From the NCBI RefSeq assembly GCF_041381155.1, contig NC_091147.1:27687349-27751348 (forward strand): DNA of 64,000 nt. Direction: 5' to 3'. Position 1 is the stretch's first letter; every line of letters starts with the position of its first letter. A program made the position numbers and the translations under genes. A model generated the notes under the pieces. The model saw only the letters and a list, made by a program, of their open reading frames with translations. It was not told the origin of the DNA and did no database searches. Positions 34,801 to 46,270 of this stretch are shown here, piece by piece. Source of the DNA: Argopecten irradians. Its lineage: Eukaryota > Mollusca > Bivalvia > Pectinida > Pectinidae.

Positions 34801-35140
34801 GTGTGATAGCTGTGATAAAACTTCTACAGTTCAACAGGGTGTGATAGCTGTGATAAAGCTACTATCGTACAACAGGGTGTGATAATTGTGATAAAGCTAC
34901 TATCGTATAACAGGGTGTGATAGCTGTGATAAAACTGCTACAGTACTTCGGGGTGTGATAGTTGTGATAAAGCTGCTATCGTATAACAGGGTGTGATAGT
35001 TGTGATAAAGCTACTACCGTACAACAGGGTGTGATAGCTGTGATAAAGCTACTATCGTATAACAGGGTGTGATAGCTGTGATAAAACTGCAACAGTACTG
35101 CGGGGTGTGATAACTGTGATCGGTGTGATAGTTATGCTGA
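28864..35140. repeat. 38-bp satellite, about 165 copies, with higher-order duplications
   Basis: The unit is GATAAAGCTACTACCGTACA followed by ACAGGGTGTGATAGTTGT. Variation is concentrated at a few alternating positions (AGCTGT/AGTTGT, CTACC/CTATC, TACAAC/TATAAC, AAAGCT/AAACTACTACAG). A 25-monomer block recurs with a 950-bp offset: the rare string GTGATGAAGCTACCATCGTA is at 29651 and 30601, and its neighbours match. A second long-range match pairs about 32531 with 33902 (ATCAAGCTA...GTTAAAACTGCAACC). From about 33965 to 34400 the units carry many small indels. Confidence 0.98.
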
Positions 35141-35485
35141 AACTGTTAGATATAGCAGAGTGTGATAGCCGTGATTAAACCACGTGTACAACAGTACATC
35201 AGGATGTGATAGCCGTGATTAAACCACGTGTAGTACAGTACAGCAGGGTGTGATAGCCGTGATTAAACCACGTGTACTACAGTACAGCAGGGTGTGATAG
35301 CAGTGATTAAACCACGTGTACTACAGTACAGCAGGGTGTGATAGCAGTGATTAAACCACGTGTACTACAGTACAGCAGGGTGTGATAGCAGTGATTAAAC
35401 CACGTGTACTACAGTACAGCAGGGTGTGATAGCAGTGATTAAACCACGTGTACTACAGTACAGCAGGGTGTGATAGTATACAATT
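35141..35485. repeat. 44-bp satellite derived from the 38-bp satellite, E-box in each unit
   Basis: The unit is GTGATTAAACCACGTGTACT, then ACAGTACAGCAGGGTGTGAT, then AGCA; about seven copies. The AGGGTGTGATAG half is shared with the 38-bp satellite, the rest is new. Every unit holds CCACGTGT, a canonical CACGTG E-box. The first units (35110-35200) are transitional. Confidence 0.95.
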
Positions 35486-35635
35486 AAAAAGTATGGGGTT
35501 GAGGGATATAGCAAGTTTCTGGTTTCCCGAGACTTGTCTATTTCCCGAGACGGAGCCGAGGGAAATAGGCAAGTTCGAGGGAATGCGGAAACTTGATATA
35601 TCACTCAATTCCATACTTTAACTGTTTTAATATAC
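35484..35635. mobile_element. Foldback element with CCCGAG-type arms
   Basis: Outer arms TAAAAAGTATGGGGTTGAGG and CAATTCCATACTTTAA are inverted copies, as are CAAGTTTC and GAAACTTG. The centre holds TATTTCCCGAGACGGAGCC and GAGGGAAATA. It resembles the foldback at 9460-9613 in layout and in its CCCGAG core. It marks the right border of the satellite block. Confidence 0.7.
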
Positions 35636-36125
35636 CGATACATGTATACAAAAGCTATGATTAGACTCAAATATATTTCTCTCATTTAAGCTATATTCCT
35701 GTCGCGTACAGCAATGGTCATTAGAGATTGAGAGAATTTGTAAACGATCTACGTAATCTTATCTACAAACATACAAATCATTCCGAGATAATAATCGTGA
35801 TTCCATGACCGTTTTGTTTTGCTTCTATTCAAACCGCAGGTTAAAATTTGATTCCACTATGATTTCTCAATATTTCAACATTCATACCACTAGGCATATA
35901 ATACTAAATTTACACACATGTACAAGTATGGTTGAAATTCTGAGACGTTGACCACTTACAGGTAGCATAAATATATACATAACAACTGTACGTACATGTT
36001 CATATAAAAGGTATTGTCCTCTGAACCCATTACATTTTTTCACAAGCCTCTCACTTACAAGATGACGACGTGTTCGGTAACAGTTTCCGATCGATACTAA
36101 CGTCGTCTGAGTACGTCAACGGAGA

Positions 36126-36207
36126 TGGCGTGATCGGAAACTAGCTCCGCCCAATTGTTACGTCACCTAGCAACTGATGGCGTGATCGGAAACAAGCCTC
36201 GCCCACA
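36126..36207. promoter_or_regulatory. Possible promoter-like patch (CRE, GC-box and RFX X-box-like motifs)
   Basis: Within 90 bp there is CCGCCCAAT (36147), the CRE-like TTACGTCA (36158-36165) overlapping GTCACCTAGCAAC (36162-36174). The last matches the two half-sites of an RFX X-box with a one-base spacer. A directly repeated GATGGCGTGATCGGAAAC flanks it. No gene start is recognised on either side, so function is speculative. Confidence 0.3.
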
Positions 36208-36387
36208 TCGAATTTGATTGGTTAAACGGAAATATCCGAGTGCATGGGTGTACTAGCTTCCAGGGGTGTGATAGTTCGATGACTAACACACAGCTGAGAG
36301 AGGTTTTTGGAAAAAATAGGGAGCTAGTCAATTTAACCAAGTAACTTGTATATAGCGTAAATAAAGTAGAGGTATATTAAAATACTA

Positions 36388-36443
36388 TTAATCATTAGCC
36401 TTGGCGTCATGATCAATGTTATGTCCATTATCACAATCTTCAC
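36388..36443 (-). other. Exon-like piece, possible alternative last exon of the BLVRB-like gene
   Basis: On the minus strand a 3' splice site (AAAACTTTCAG) is followed by 56 nt reading GEDCDNGHNIDHDAKAND and a TAA, when the first Gly codon takes a G from an upstream exon. The lead of two bases (GT) is the same phase and the same bases as exon 4 of the BLVRB-like gene, so exon 3 could splice to it. There is no homology support; it may be chance. Confidence 0.25.
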
Positions 36444-37791
36444 CTGAAAGTTTTATTGTAAACATACATGTCCATTCAATGTCTAGAAATCATTCATACT
36501 TCTAATTAATTATATACATCGTGTATTTATTTTTTAAGACACACTTCATTCCCGAAGCGACCTTTTAATGTTTAACACATTTCATATGTAAAACGAGCTT
36601 TAATTTTGTATAATCCAAAAAGTTATTACCATGTGTACTTATGAACATTTCTAAACGAAATAAATGTTAATTTCCATAACTAGGGCTGATATATTTGTAT
36701 TTTCCTCTGTCCTCCTTAGTACTGTATTGTAACGCACAATCAATTCGTAATCATTTGTTTGGAGTTTAGCACCATCTTAAATATATCATTTATGATCGAT
36801 ATAAATTAATCTTTTTTTCAGAATTGTATTGGGTCTTTATTAATACAACAAACATTCCTTAATTACTGTTTATTTACCGATGTCCAATGAAAGAATTACT
36901 GAAGTCAAAATTACAACACTTGCCTGTATAGATCCTAATTTTTGTTTGCGCAATAAAATATCTGTTTGGGTGATCCAACTGATCCGTCCTTGGAAATCAA
37001 AATGAATGTTTTCAGGGCCAATCGGTAATACTGTTGAAGAACTTTGTGAGATTTATTATTATATTTTTCTTCACCAAGGAGTTATCTCCCCTTAAATCCA
37101 CCATTGAGATGTATATTCCATATTTATTTTGTGGGTACCACCTGTATAAGGAGAGGACTTATAGCCTTTGTCTGATGTCCAATCCTACAGGTTTAAAACA
37201 TCTTTTGTAAATAAAATGTTTGAAAATTGGAAAATGAACTTACATTGTGTCGAAGACTGGAATGCTAATTAAGCAATACATAAACTGTTAAAGTATATAT
37301 TTTAGCGGTAATCTATTTTTAGCACATTTAGTACCAAAAATTGTGCGCTAACCTATGATTGCGCCATTTATATTTTCTGAATATCCTATGAATAACCCTC
37401 ACGTAGACTGAGCGAATTCATAATCATTGCCCTCATCTGTTAAAGATTGCTTCTGTGCTAAAAGTTGACTGCGCCAAAATAAGTACGTTTAGAGTTCATG
37501 TGCTGCTGAATCCAATACAAAACCAGTAAGGAAGGATATTAATAAGGACGTGCACCATCGGTTTGGGAGACAATGATTCCCTGTAACACTTAAGTAGTAT
37601 ACAATCTGGTAAAATGAAATGTATTCACAGTAGAGCAACACGCTACATAGGTCCCATATCCTAATTAGTCAAAATCAGTTTACAGACAGTAAAACTAGGA
37701 TATAGCGAAATCGGTTATAACAAAATGTCACATATTTCGAATCGTATCATATAATGAATCGTCATTTAAGAGACGCTTCTTACACAGGGAA

Positions 37792-37797
37792 TTTATT
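37792..37797 (-). terminator. Poly(A) signal of the BLVRB-like gene
   Basis: AATAAA on the minus strand (TTTATT on the plus strand), about 200 nt beyond the stop codon of the four-exon gene. It is the first canonical signal after that stop. Confidence 0.5.
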
Positions 37798-37993
37798 TTA
37801 ATTTTCTCTCCATGGTGACAGTGACTAATGGGAAAATGGTGCTCATTTTATAGTCTTATCCTATACAAAGTGTTGTTTAATCTTCCTTGATGAAATATGT
37901 GATGAAAAAATATTGAATCCATCGACCACAGGTTCATTTGTACGACGTACTATATACGGACACACAGAGGGTAAGAGTTACATGTACTCGTGT

Positions 37994-38145
37994 TTATGTC
38001 CAAGTCTTTACTCCAATGGAAACACGTGACTTGACCCACGTGCCCTGTTCCACACACTGAAGTACAAACCTTGCCACGTCTCCTCGTGACAACACCATCT
38101 TACAACCTTGTACGCGTTCTTGGTGTGACGTCAGTATCGGGAGAC
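37994..38145 (-). CDS. BLVRB-like gene, exon 4 with stop
   Basis: 152 nt encoding GLPILTSHQERVQG, CKMVLSRGDVARFVLQCVEQ and SRVSIGVKTWT, then TAA. The SRxDVARF motif near the C-terminus is characteristic of BLVRB/NmrA-like proteins. The acceptor is TTTTGTACAG. It is too short to be found by open-frame length alone; phase and motif support it. Confidence 0.85.
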
Positions 38146-41100
38146 CTGTACAAAACAATCAGAGATATAAGAATTACTGTTTAGTTAATCACAAACTGTT
38201 TAGTTAATCACAAACTGTTTAGTTAATCACAATTTAGAATAATATACTGCCAAACACGTTAGGTAATAATAGAGGTTTGTCCACTTTACTCGGTAGGGGA
38301 GCCAGAGAACTATCTATGGGGTTTCCAGTAGGATGTATAGTGCGTGTTACTGAGAACGATTCTGAAATACATGTACATTTTAGTATACTACATGTATTTT
38401 TAAAGAAAATTGTCTAAGTGGTGAGGATTTCTGAAACTAATATGATCCCTCTGAGTGAGGTTTCCAGAAGTCCAAAAGACCCCACGGATCTACACTGTCA
38501 CTATCATTAGAACAAATCTTTGACAGCCCAATAGAGAATGATACACTACCAACGCACAGATAGACAGGCGACAACTAGTAAAGTCAGCTTACCAGATGGA
38601 GCTTTGTCAAGAAGACCTGCGGGCTTGATTACAGTGTAGTCTATATCACAACAATGGTCTTCAAGGTACACCTCCATCTCCAACATGTTATCTAGTAATC
38701 TTCCTACTGGAAACAGGCGCATAGTTTTCTCCAACACCGGTGGTCCTACACATGCATCAAGAAAATCTTTCGATTACATAAATCTTATCTCTATTTGGAA
38801 CCTCTTACTATCTGAACTAACGAACTAATTAGGAAAAAATATTATGATAACGTCTTATTTTGCTTGGAATCTCTTTAGTTCTAAACTAACGAACTAAACA
38901 AATATTTTGTTAAGGCCCGGTTCCACTGAAGAGCGGATTAATTACGGATGAATTTAATTTATAAATGTTGGCCGTTCGTTGTCATCCGCAACAAAATTGG
39001 CTTAAAATAACAAATTTTCAAGTATAAATTACGGATATATTAATAACATTCTGCGAATTTATTACGAACAAATGCGGATATTTCACGAATACAAGCGAAT
39101 ACGATAACGGACGCTTTCCTGTAAGGTGTACAATCGGTAAGAAACAATTACGAATATATAACGCATATATTGAGGAAACAGATCGGAAGTATTGCAATTG
39201 TTACGGAAATATTACGAATCTATTAATAATGCATTGCGCAGATGTAGCGGAAAGAACAGTTGTAATGCGCATGTAGGGCATCTGAATTACGGAGGTAAAA
39301 GAAGCGCGCTCCGGCCTTTCGGTATCGCTTTTCACAACAACACGACTGCAACAAAGATAAGCAAGCTGCAACTTTCATCCTACCTCCTCCAGATACATAG
39401 AAGGTTCAGTCTGTTTCAAATTCAAATCAAAGTAGACAACTTTTTCTTTTCTGTCTTTGAAACAATTTCATGACTTGAACAAGTAGATTAATATGTTGTT
39501 GGATACCATTGTAACGCTGCATTGGTATCATTGCCGATGACCCATTACTACACCTGTACTTCCTGGCGGACAGGAAATAATAGACAAATATGTCGATTTT
39601 TGCCATATTTATACAGTAGTTTTGGTTTACGCAACACGTTTGTTATACATTCGCAAATTATTCTCAAATCAAATGCAAAACAAACGCAATACAAACTCTG
39701 AACCCAATATGCATTCGCTACAAATTATTTAATTCGTGATGTCAACGTGATAGGTACGCTATACATTCGTTTTACACACTGTCCCAGTTCGCTATAAAGC
39801 TGCAAAACCCTGTCAGTTGCAGATATCAACGAATAACAGCGGATATACGGCGCATATAGTAAGCATGCATTGAGTATGTATTGCGTACGAATAGGTATCT
39901 AATGCGAATGATTTCCGCAATCAAAATTTTGTGCAGTTCAAAAATCCTGGGAACGGAAAAACATGCCATTGCGGATAATTGCGGACGTGTGCGGATGTTG
40001 GGCGACAGATACAAGTACGATTTACGAATATTGCGTATGTTCAGCAAATATCAGCCAATTTTGTGCGCAATATTCCTAAACGCCGGTGGGACCGGGCCAT
40101 TATAAAGTGTCTTATTTTTATTAACTAGCGTATTAAAAACCTATTTCAAAATTGTTTTAAAATTTATTGAGAACCTCTTAGGCCCTGAACCTTCGGGCTC
40201 ATTAACATAAATCAACCAAACGTTTTAAATCAAAAATATAATCTTGCACACACGAATAAATCGGTGCACTTTCATCATTTGGTAAGTTATCGCCTCCAGG
40301 AAGTAACAAATAACAAAAATTTGGAAAGTTTTTTTTTTTTTTTTTGATTAACAGATTAAAGAACATCGGATTATTTCTATTTAACATCAGAACTGCATTT
40401 ATTACTTTATTTAGATTAATAAATATTTTTTATGAATCAATTAACATATGGATTAGACACATGTTCACTGGTCAGGGGATACGATCCGTCTACTTCTTCT
40501 TGAAGAGTAATAGATGGATCGTAATCCTTGGCTACCGAAGATGAGTTTAGACGGTGATACATATCATTTATCTTACTTTTTGTTCCCCATGATGACAAAC
40601 AGACTAGTCGTTTGGTACCAGACATGCGCATAGAGTCAAGTATACTCTGTAGAGAGTCGGTGTAAAAGGTAATCTTTGATCTGTCGAATAATGAAAGTTT
40701 TCTGGTCCCAAGACATGATATTATTGCGTCACTTCCGTTCAAATGTGGGTGCAGTTCCTCTGACCTAAAAATGTTTACTTTGGATACCTGTGTAAACGAA
40801 GGAAAATCATTTAAAAATTAATGGTCATGGTAAGAGTAAAAAATAAACTTTGATTTTTTTTCATGAACAACAGTAAAGGAATAAATTTTGGCTCAATAAA
40901 TTATTTTATCTGATTTTGAAATGGTTAGCGGAGTCGTAAATTCTCACAAAATGTGATAGTTGCTTATAATAATTTGATATAGAAAATGAAACTGGGGCTA
41001 TTATGTTTTAGCGAAAGGCGTTAGAACACATCCTCGATACTCAATGGGTTCCGATCACTTACGATCTCTACGGTCCTGCACTATCTCATAGTAAAACTGA

Positions 41101-42108
41101 AGGCAGCCCAGAGGAAAATATCTGACCAATCACAGGCCTGCAAAGATTTCCTTTGAAGACTACAGAGAGAGCGACACCCAACTTCAAAGCCATACAGTCA
41201 ACCACAGTGTACTGTTACACGGTTTTTCTATGTACATCAAATGACTAAACTACCTGTTCTGTTCTGTAGCTTCCAGTTTTGCTATGAAATAGTCCAGGGC
41301 ATCCTCGATACTCCAGGGGTTCCGATCATTTAGGATATCTACACCCCTAGACTATTTCATAGTGAAATTGAAGGCAGCTCAGTGGAAAACATCTGACCAA
41401 TCACAGGCCAGCAAACATTTTCTTTGAAGACTACAGAAAGAGTGACGCCTAACATCAAAGCCACACAGTCAACCACAGTGTACCGTTATATGGCTCTTTT
41501 GAAGTACATCAAATGACTAAATAACCTGCCCTGTTCTGTAGCTTCCAGTTTTACCATGAGATAGTCTGTAGAGATCGTAAGTGATCGGAACCCCTGGAGT
41601 ATCGAGGAATATATGAACAAGGATTACATACAGTCAATGTTAATTAAGAGTTTCATAATGATTCAATTGGTTCCATACAAATACTTATCTTTGAAGTGAA
41701 CCATATGCCTATATACAAGCATATTAGATACATGTATTATCATACTGTTTTGGAAACAAACGAGATACTGCGTCTATCGTAGCAAATCATTCATACGTGA
41801 AGTTATCATGGTAGGGTGACATGCAAATTAGAAGTCAGCAGTATTTGAATGTTCATGTCCATTGTACACTTGAAGTTAGCTAATTTATGCAGCTAAGATT
41901 AAATAAAGTTAGTTTACTAGATACGTTACATGTCGTTTATCAACCAGGGCCGATTACAAATCTATTTACTTACTGATAGTCGTGCATTTGAAGAAGTTAG
42001 ACTGTCAGGATTTCTAACTAAAGCTTTCACGTGGTGACCTTTGCCCAGTGCCTGTTTTACGACAAACTGGCCAGTAGGACCTGTAGCTCCAAAAATTATC
42101 AATTTCAT
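37994..42108 (-). CDS. NAD(P)-binding oxidoreductase of the NmrA / BLVRB (flavin reductase) type, four exons
   Basis: Complete minus-strand gene: exons 42108-41974, 40787-40577, 38745-38593 and 38145-37994. All borders are AG/GT and all phases join (0, 1, 1). The product is 216 residues; human BLVRB is 206. The N-terminus MKLIIFGATGPTGQFVVKQA holds the Rossmann glycine motif GATGPTG (residues 7-13), with ALVRNP ending the second strand. Next come NGSDAIISCLGTR, SGTKRLVCLSSWGT, CDIDYTVIKPAGLLD and, near the end, LSRGDVARFVLQCVEQG, all typical of this SDR-like family. BLVRB reduces flavins and biliverdin with NADPH in the cytosol; the substrate here is unknown, and the protein may belong to the broader NmrA-like set. 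A Harbinger-like MITE lies in intron 2 and foldback MITE copies in intron 1. Confidence 0.88.
38593..38745 (-). CDS. BLVRB-like gene, exon 3
   Basis: 153 nt encoding PPVLEKTMRLFPVGRLLDNM, LEMEVYLEDHCCDIDY and TVIKPAGLLDKAPS. The TVIKPAGL stretch matches the conserved TVVRPxGL of the family. The acceptor is CATGTGTAG and the donor CATCTG|GTAAGC. Confidence 0.87.
38910..40102. mobile_element. PIF/Harbinger-like MITE in BLVRB-like intron 2
   Basis: Inverted ends AGGCCCGGTTCCACTG (38913) and, as complement, TGGCCCGGTCCCACCG (ending 40099). TTA directly flanks both ends (38910-38912 and 40100-40102), matching the 3-bp TWA target of PIF/Harbinger. The 1187-bp interior is full of degenerate GCGGATA / TTACGAATA words on both strands and has no transposase. 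Confidence 0.8.
40577..40787 (-). CDS. BLVRB-like gene, exon 2
   Basis: 211 nt starting VSKVNIFRSEELHPHLNGSD and running through SCLGTRKLSLF and FYTDSLQSILDSMRMSGTKR to SSWGTK. The acceptor is TTTACACAG and the donor AAAAA|GTAAGA. An unspliced reading would continue for about 30 more codons, so the downstream stop there is intronic. Confidence 0.87.
41029..41610. mobile_element. Two adjacent copies of a ~315-bp foldback MITE (BLVRB-like intron 1)
   Basis: Copy one (41029-41298) lacks its last ~40 bp; copy two (41299-41610) is whole. The ends are inverted: ATCCTCGATACTCCAGGGGT at the left, and its complement CCCCTGGAGTATCGAGGA at the right. ~35 bp of GATCACTTACGATCTCTAC / CTATCTCATAG continue inward on both sides. 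The interior holds CCAATCACAGGCC and GTCAACCACAGTGTAC. Related copies lie at 43905, 46271 and 46771. Confidence 0.85.
41974..42108 (-). CDS. BLVRB-like gene, exon 1
   Basis: 135 nt, 45 codons from the ATG. It encodes the first strand, the glycine loop GATGPTG and the second strand (GHHVKALVRNP), which together bind the dinucleotide. The donor is TATCA|GTAAGT, phase 0. The ATG is the first in this frame and the loop follows at the usual distance from the N-terminus. Confidence 0.88.
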
Positions 42109-42109
42109 T

Positions 42110-43900
42110 TGTAGCGTTGTGTTTGTATTAATGTTAACTCGCCGTCAAAAGAAGCCAGTAAATCGTCAGCTTTACATCAGGATGATAGATAATAGAGATA
42201 TTGAATACCATACACAGGTATTATCAGCGGCAAGCCGATAAGTACCTTCACATGTAAATCTACATGTCAAATTCCACAGAAAACCTGGTATCATCAAGGT
42301 CATTAAGGGCCTTGTAAGTTGGTATCGGCATATCTTCTGGTATTTATTCTTTCATTATAAGCATCTATCTAAGACAAGAAAAAAATGCTATTTTACTTTA
42401 TTATTATTATCTATTTTATTTTGGTAACTTTGATGGAGATTTCCTATATAAAAATGAAAAGGGAAGTAACTCTTTTAGCCTTATATTATTTACTGTTCAT
42501 TTATATATATAGTCACTCCAAGTTTTATTTCCATCTTTCTTTTCAATCTATCTCCATCTATCGGTAACAACCAACTTGCTAGTTATGGAATCGAATCGAT
42601 ATAGTAGTCAAATTAATGCAGATGTTTTAAGAAGATGTTTTATAAAACTATTTCAATGTAGTTGTTTTATACAAAGAAGTATTGAGCAATCGACTCCACA
42701 AAACATAAACAATATTCATTACTCCTGTATTTGTCCTTGTAAAGCACTCACTTTTACTTACAAGCCATACATTGCAGATAATAAACGTCCGAGATCGAAT
42801 AATTGTCTGTCAAGGGGCATAACTCCGTTTGATTTATAATAGGCTGTGTATGTCTCTTTGTTAGTTTGTTCTTGTTGTTTATTATGGAGTATGGTTTAAC
42901 TTACTTACATAACCTGATTAATGTATTTTAATACACTGATAGATATGTAATAACTGAAATCAGCTAAGGTGATGAATCGAAAATGTTCTCTAAAACACAT
43001 TATTTAACGTGAAGGAACAGAACTCAATTGATTGGAAGTGTCGCATACTTTTAACGTGTTCATCAGACGTCATGACGGTTACGCCCGCTAAATAAACGAC
43101 CTAGAATCTGACCTCGTGATGCCTTACGCGTCACGTTGTGCGGTAAACGTCACGCGTTTGGTGTATTGACTTGACTTTATTGATGGTGTGACAACAGGTG
43201 ATCCGAGGGCGTGAGGAGCACGCCAACACCTTGTAGTTTATTTAAAGGTAACCAGTGTGCCTTTTGATTGAAAGGATTGATTATATTAACAAATATTGGT
43301 AGGACATGGAAGGTAAATGTCAAATTACATCATCGTCTTGTCGATTCGTCTCTTCAAAATAGAGCCGTATCATTAAACGTTAACACTTAGATTAATAGAC
43401 ATGTGTAATACTGTAGATACCATTGCTTACTTTTATATTGTAAGTTTAGTACATTAGTAGCATTAAACTTACTATAAATGTATTTGTTTTCGTTACTGCC
43501 AGAAATAAAGAAGATGAAAATCGCGATACAAAATATTAAATGAAAACGACGTTATTATTGATGAAGGAAGAACAACAGATAAATATATATATATATAAAA
43601 AACACGGCCTGCATCACATCTAGAATCCCAATTAAAAACTTCTACAAACATATACTACTACAGAGTTTTAAAAGAAAAAGAAAAGATTTCTGTCAAGCAA
43701 TGCGCCATCTTAGAGCTACTCTTCAGCCCTTTCACCACAAACTGGTAGTGTTGTTACAGATGCTCAACCTAGAAAAAAGAAAGAACGGATTATCAGGTCT
43801 TTGTTATGATTTGCTGATAACTATCCATTTCGTCGACATTTGCTATTGACATAGGAATTATAACCAAATTGTCATAACGGTTACTTAATTGTCTAGTAAA
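42110..43900. other. Upstream region of the BLVRB-like gene, no other gene seen
   Basis: Mostly AT-rich. At 43050-43240 there is a GC-richer patch with GACGTCATGACGG, TTACGCGTCACG and AAACGTCACGCG (CRE/ACGT-like sites), then GGCGTGAGGAGCACGCC, a short hairpin. It lies about 1 kb upstream of the minus-strand gene start. It could be distal regulatory sequence or an unrecognised repeat end. Confidence 0.35.
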
Positions 43901-43904
43901 ATGC

Positions 43905-44146
43905 AATCATGGTAAAACTGAAGGTAGCTCAGAGGAAAACATCTAAACGAATCCAGCAACAATTTCCTTTCAAAACTCCAGAGAGCGCGATGTTCAACCT
44001 CAAGCCACACGTCAACCACACTGTACGGCTCTTTTGATGTACATCAAAGGACTAAATTACCTGTTCTGTTGTCTCCAGATTTACTATTAGATAGTCCGGG
44101 GATGTAGAGATCGTAAGTGATCGCACCCCTAGAGTATCGAGGATGA
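43905..44146. mobile_element. Partial copy of the ~315-bp foldback MITE
   Basis: It starts inside the element (TGGTAAAACTGAAGGTAGCT) and runs to the right end ACCCCTAGAGTATCGAGGAT. The left terminal ~60 bp are missing and the interior has small deletions. Confidence 0.75.
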
Positions 44147-44345
44147 TGAAATGCCAGAAAACAACATCTGTGTTCAACATATATATATATATGTATTTTT
44201 AAATATGTTCATCTTTTTGTTGGTGTTTTCATTAATTGCGGACCTTCATACGATACCAACTGATTAACATTTTCCTTTTACATCAAATTGTACAAAATAA
44301 CGAAACGAATTTCGCGAGATGTGAAAAAAGTTCAAATACATGTAC

Positions 44346-44435
44346 ATTGTAATAGACCATTTGCATTTCTCAGTGATGTAAGCGGCATATTTTGTAATGA
44401 CGTAAGGAACACCTGACAAAAACGGCACTTCCTGT
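44346..44435. repeat. Left member of a 4.4-kb-spaced inverted repeat pair
   Basis: TAATAGACCATTTGCATTTC, then GTAAGCGGCATATTTTGTAA and TGACGTAAGGAACACCTGAC. The complement of the same text lies at about 48700-48785 with small differences, giving ~75 bp of clear inverted match. Confidence 0.8.
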
Positions 44436-46270
44436 CTATTACCTGACACATTTGTTACCGATGTCAACACGACGAAACGCGTTGTTTTTGGTGTAAATAT
44501 CGGCGTGACAACTCATGATAAGATAATAAGTGCTTGAATAAGGTATTTTTATACTATTTTCTTATTTCTGAAACAGTCACAGATGAAATATAAGGGTAAC
44601 TCGTCGCTTCAATGCAATGTTATATTTACACACTCTGATCATCCATTTGTCAGCTGTTTGTACGGAACGCAGATTGAAAAATGTTAAAAATCCTCAATTT
44701 TCCATATGAATTATGAAACCTGATTATACTGACAGTTTATATATGAAAGATTATTGAGAAATAATTGTGGACCAATCTCTGTGTCTGTAGTTACCGCCAT
44801 TGAAATAAAAATAATAAATCCATTGATCAAAAGTACATGTACAACACGTACACTTAGGCCCCCCTACATTACGGGAGGCAATGTACATGTATACATATGC
44901 ACATTAAAGTTATACATAATATACATGTCCGGTATATTTAATACCTATTTAACACCAGAAACATTAAGTACATGTTTTGACAACACAGTCAATTTAAATA
45001 CATTGTATGATGAACATTTCTTTGCAAATAGAAACAGATTGCTAATGCACTAGGTCTACTTTAGTCAGTATAAGTAAAGTGTACTAAGTTTGCTCTGGTG
45101 AGTTACACATGAGTTTCACATTAAGGGAATACTGTGTAGAATGAGAGAGAGTATTACTTAAGCAGATATTTAAAGAAATCTACTTGTCTTCCTTTCATTT
45201 TATGAAACATTACCGGTAAATATTTATACATGTACCATGTATATAGAATGTATGTACATGTAAATATACATGAATCTTATTTGGTTTACTTGGGACAATT
45301 ATGATGACACTTCAAATGTTTTTAAGAAGTGAAATCAGTCTTCTGGTTGTCTATTTGATGATCCATTCAAATGTTTCTTGTGAGCAGCAATGAAACTGAA
45401 AACCACAATTATACAAATTGGAGAGGATAAAGCTTTTTCTTGACAGCCATAGGCCAATGTCTAATATCTATGAGTCAATAACATTTATTGAATTTGAAAT
45501 ACTGATGGATTTATTTGAGACTAAATATTCAATTTTATTAACAAACCAAATAATATACTGTATATTCAGTTTTCTCCATGTAAATCTGTAAACAAACATA
45601 AGGCAAAATACATGTAATGATCAATCCCTTCCTTTTTGGATTTTGATAAGAAAGCAATAGAGTATGATCAAAGCTTTAATATGCTAACATTGAAACAAAC
45701 AGTCATTCTAGTTACATTCAGGCTTTTCATTTATTTAATATTTTGTGCAATTTCATACTCTCTTTTCAAAGATTTTCAGATTTAACAGAGATTAAGAATA
45801 AGATGTCAGAACTTGACTTTTGATATCATTGCAGCTGTTTGATAAAATAGTTACCACTAAATCTTAAGATTGCAAAGCAGTCAACCTATAACAAAATTTA
45901 TTTGTGAATAGCATATTAATGAGGTAAAAAAGATAGAATTTAACTCTAATATTTATACAGTGCAATAAAACAAGAATAACTCCAGACTTTTTTTGTATAT
46001 ACACATGTTACATGTATATACTTTACATTAAATCAGATCTTCACCTGTATAAGGTTTGAATGTCTTGTTACCTGTTCCCATCCGAAGAAACACAAATGCA
46101 TCATCACTATTCTTTTTATTGTAATAAAATGATTGTATGTTTTTGGATGGTCCAGGTCCAGATCAGTGAACCTTAACTGAGGTGGTAGATGTATTAAGTT
46201 CAGCCTCTTACTAGCCATGTATATTTCCCCTTCTACTACAGAACAATGACATATTCATAACATGGGAGAC

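Larger units (their letters stand above)
35640..37990. other. Intergenic DNA between the satellite block and the BLVRB-like gene
   Basis: AT-rich except for a GC-richer patch at 36060-36250. That patch has a 30-bp direct repeat (GATGGCGTGATCGGAAAC at 36126 and 36178), CCGCCCAAT, TTACGTCA and GTCACCTAGCAAC. A TTTATT at 37792 is a minus-strand AATAAA about 200 nt past the BLVRB-like stop. A short exon-like piece on the minus strand lies at 36388-36443. Nothing else is recognised. Confidence 0.5.

Noticed and set aside
28864-35485. CRISPR-like regular repeats
   Set aside because: The repeats are contiguous, with no unique spacers, and the context is eukaryotic. This is a satellite.
40437-40742. 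A 101-residue minus-strand frame as a separate gene
   Set aside because: It is exon 2 of the BLVRB-like gene read past its donor; the tail after SSWGTK is intron.
43050-43240. A core promoter for the BLVRB-like gene
   Set aside because: ACGT-rich motifs are present, but it lies about 1 kb from the ATG with no evident start site or 5' exon; reported only as a possibility.
46033-46218. A 61-residue minus-strand frame (MASKRLNLIHLPPQLRF)
   Set aside because: It looks superficially protein-like, but there is no recognised family, no clear splice borders, and it lies in AT-rich DNA between inverted repeats.
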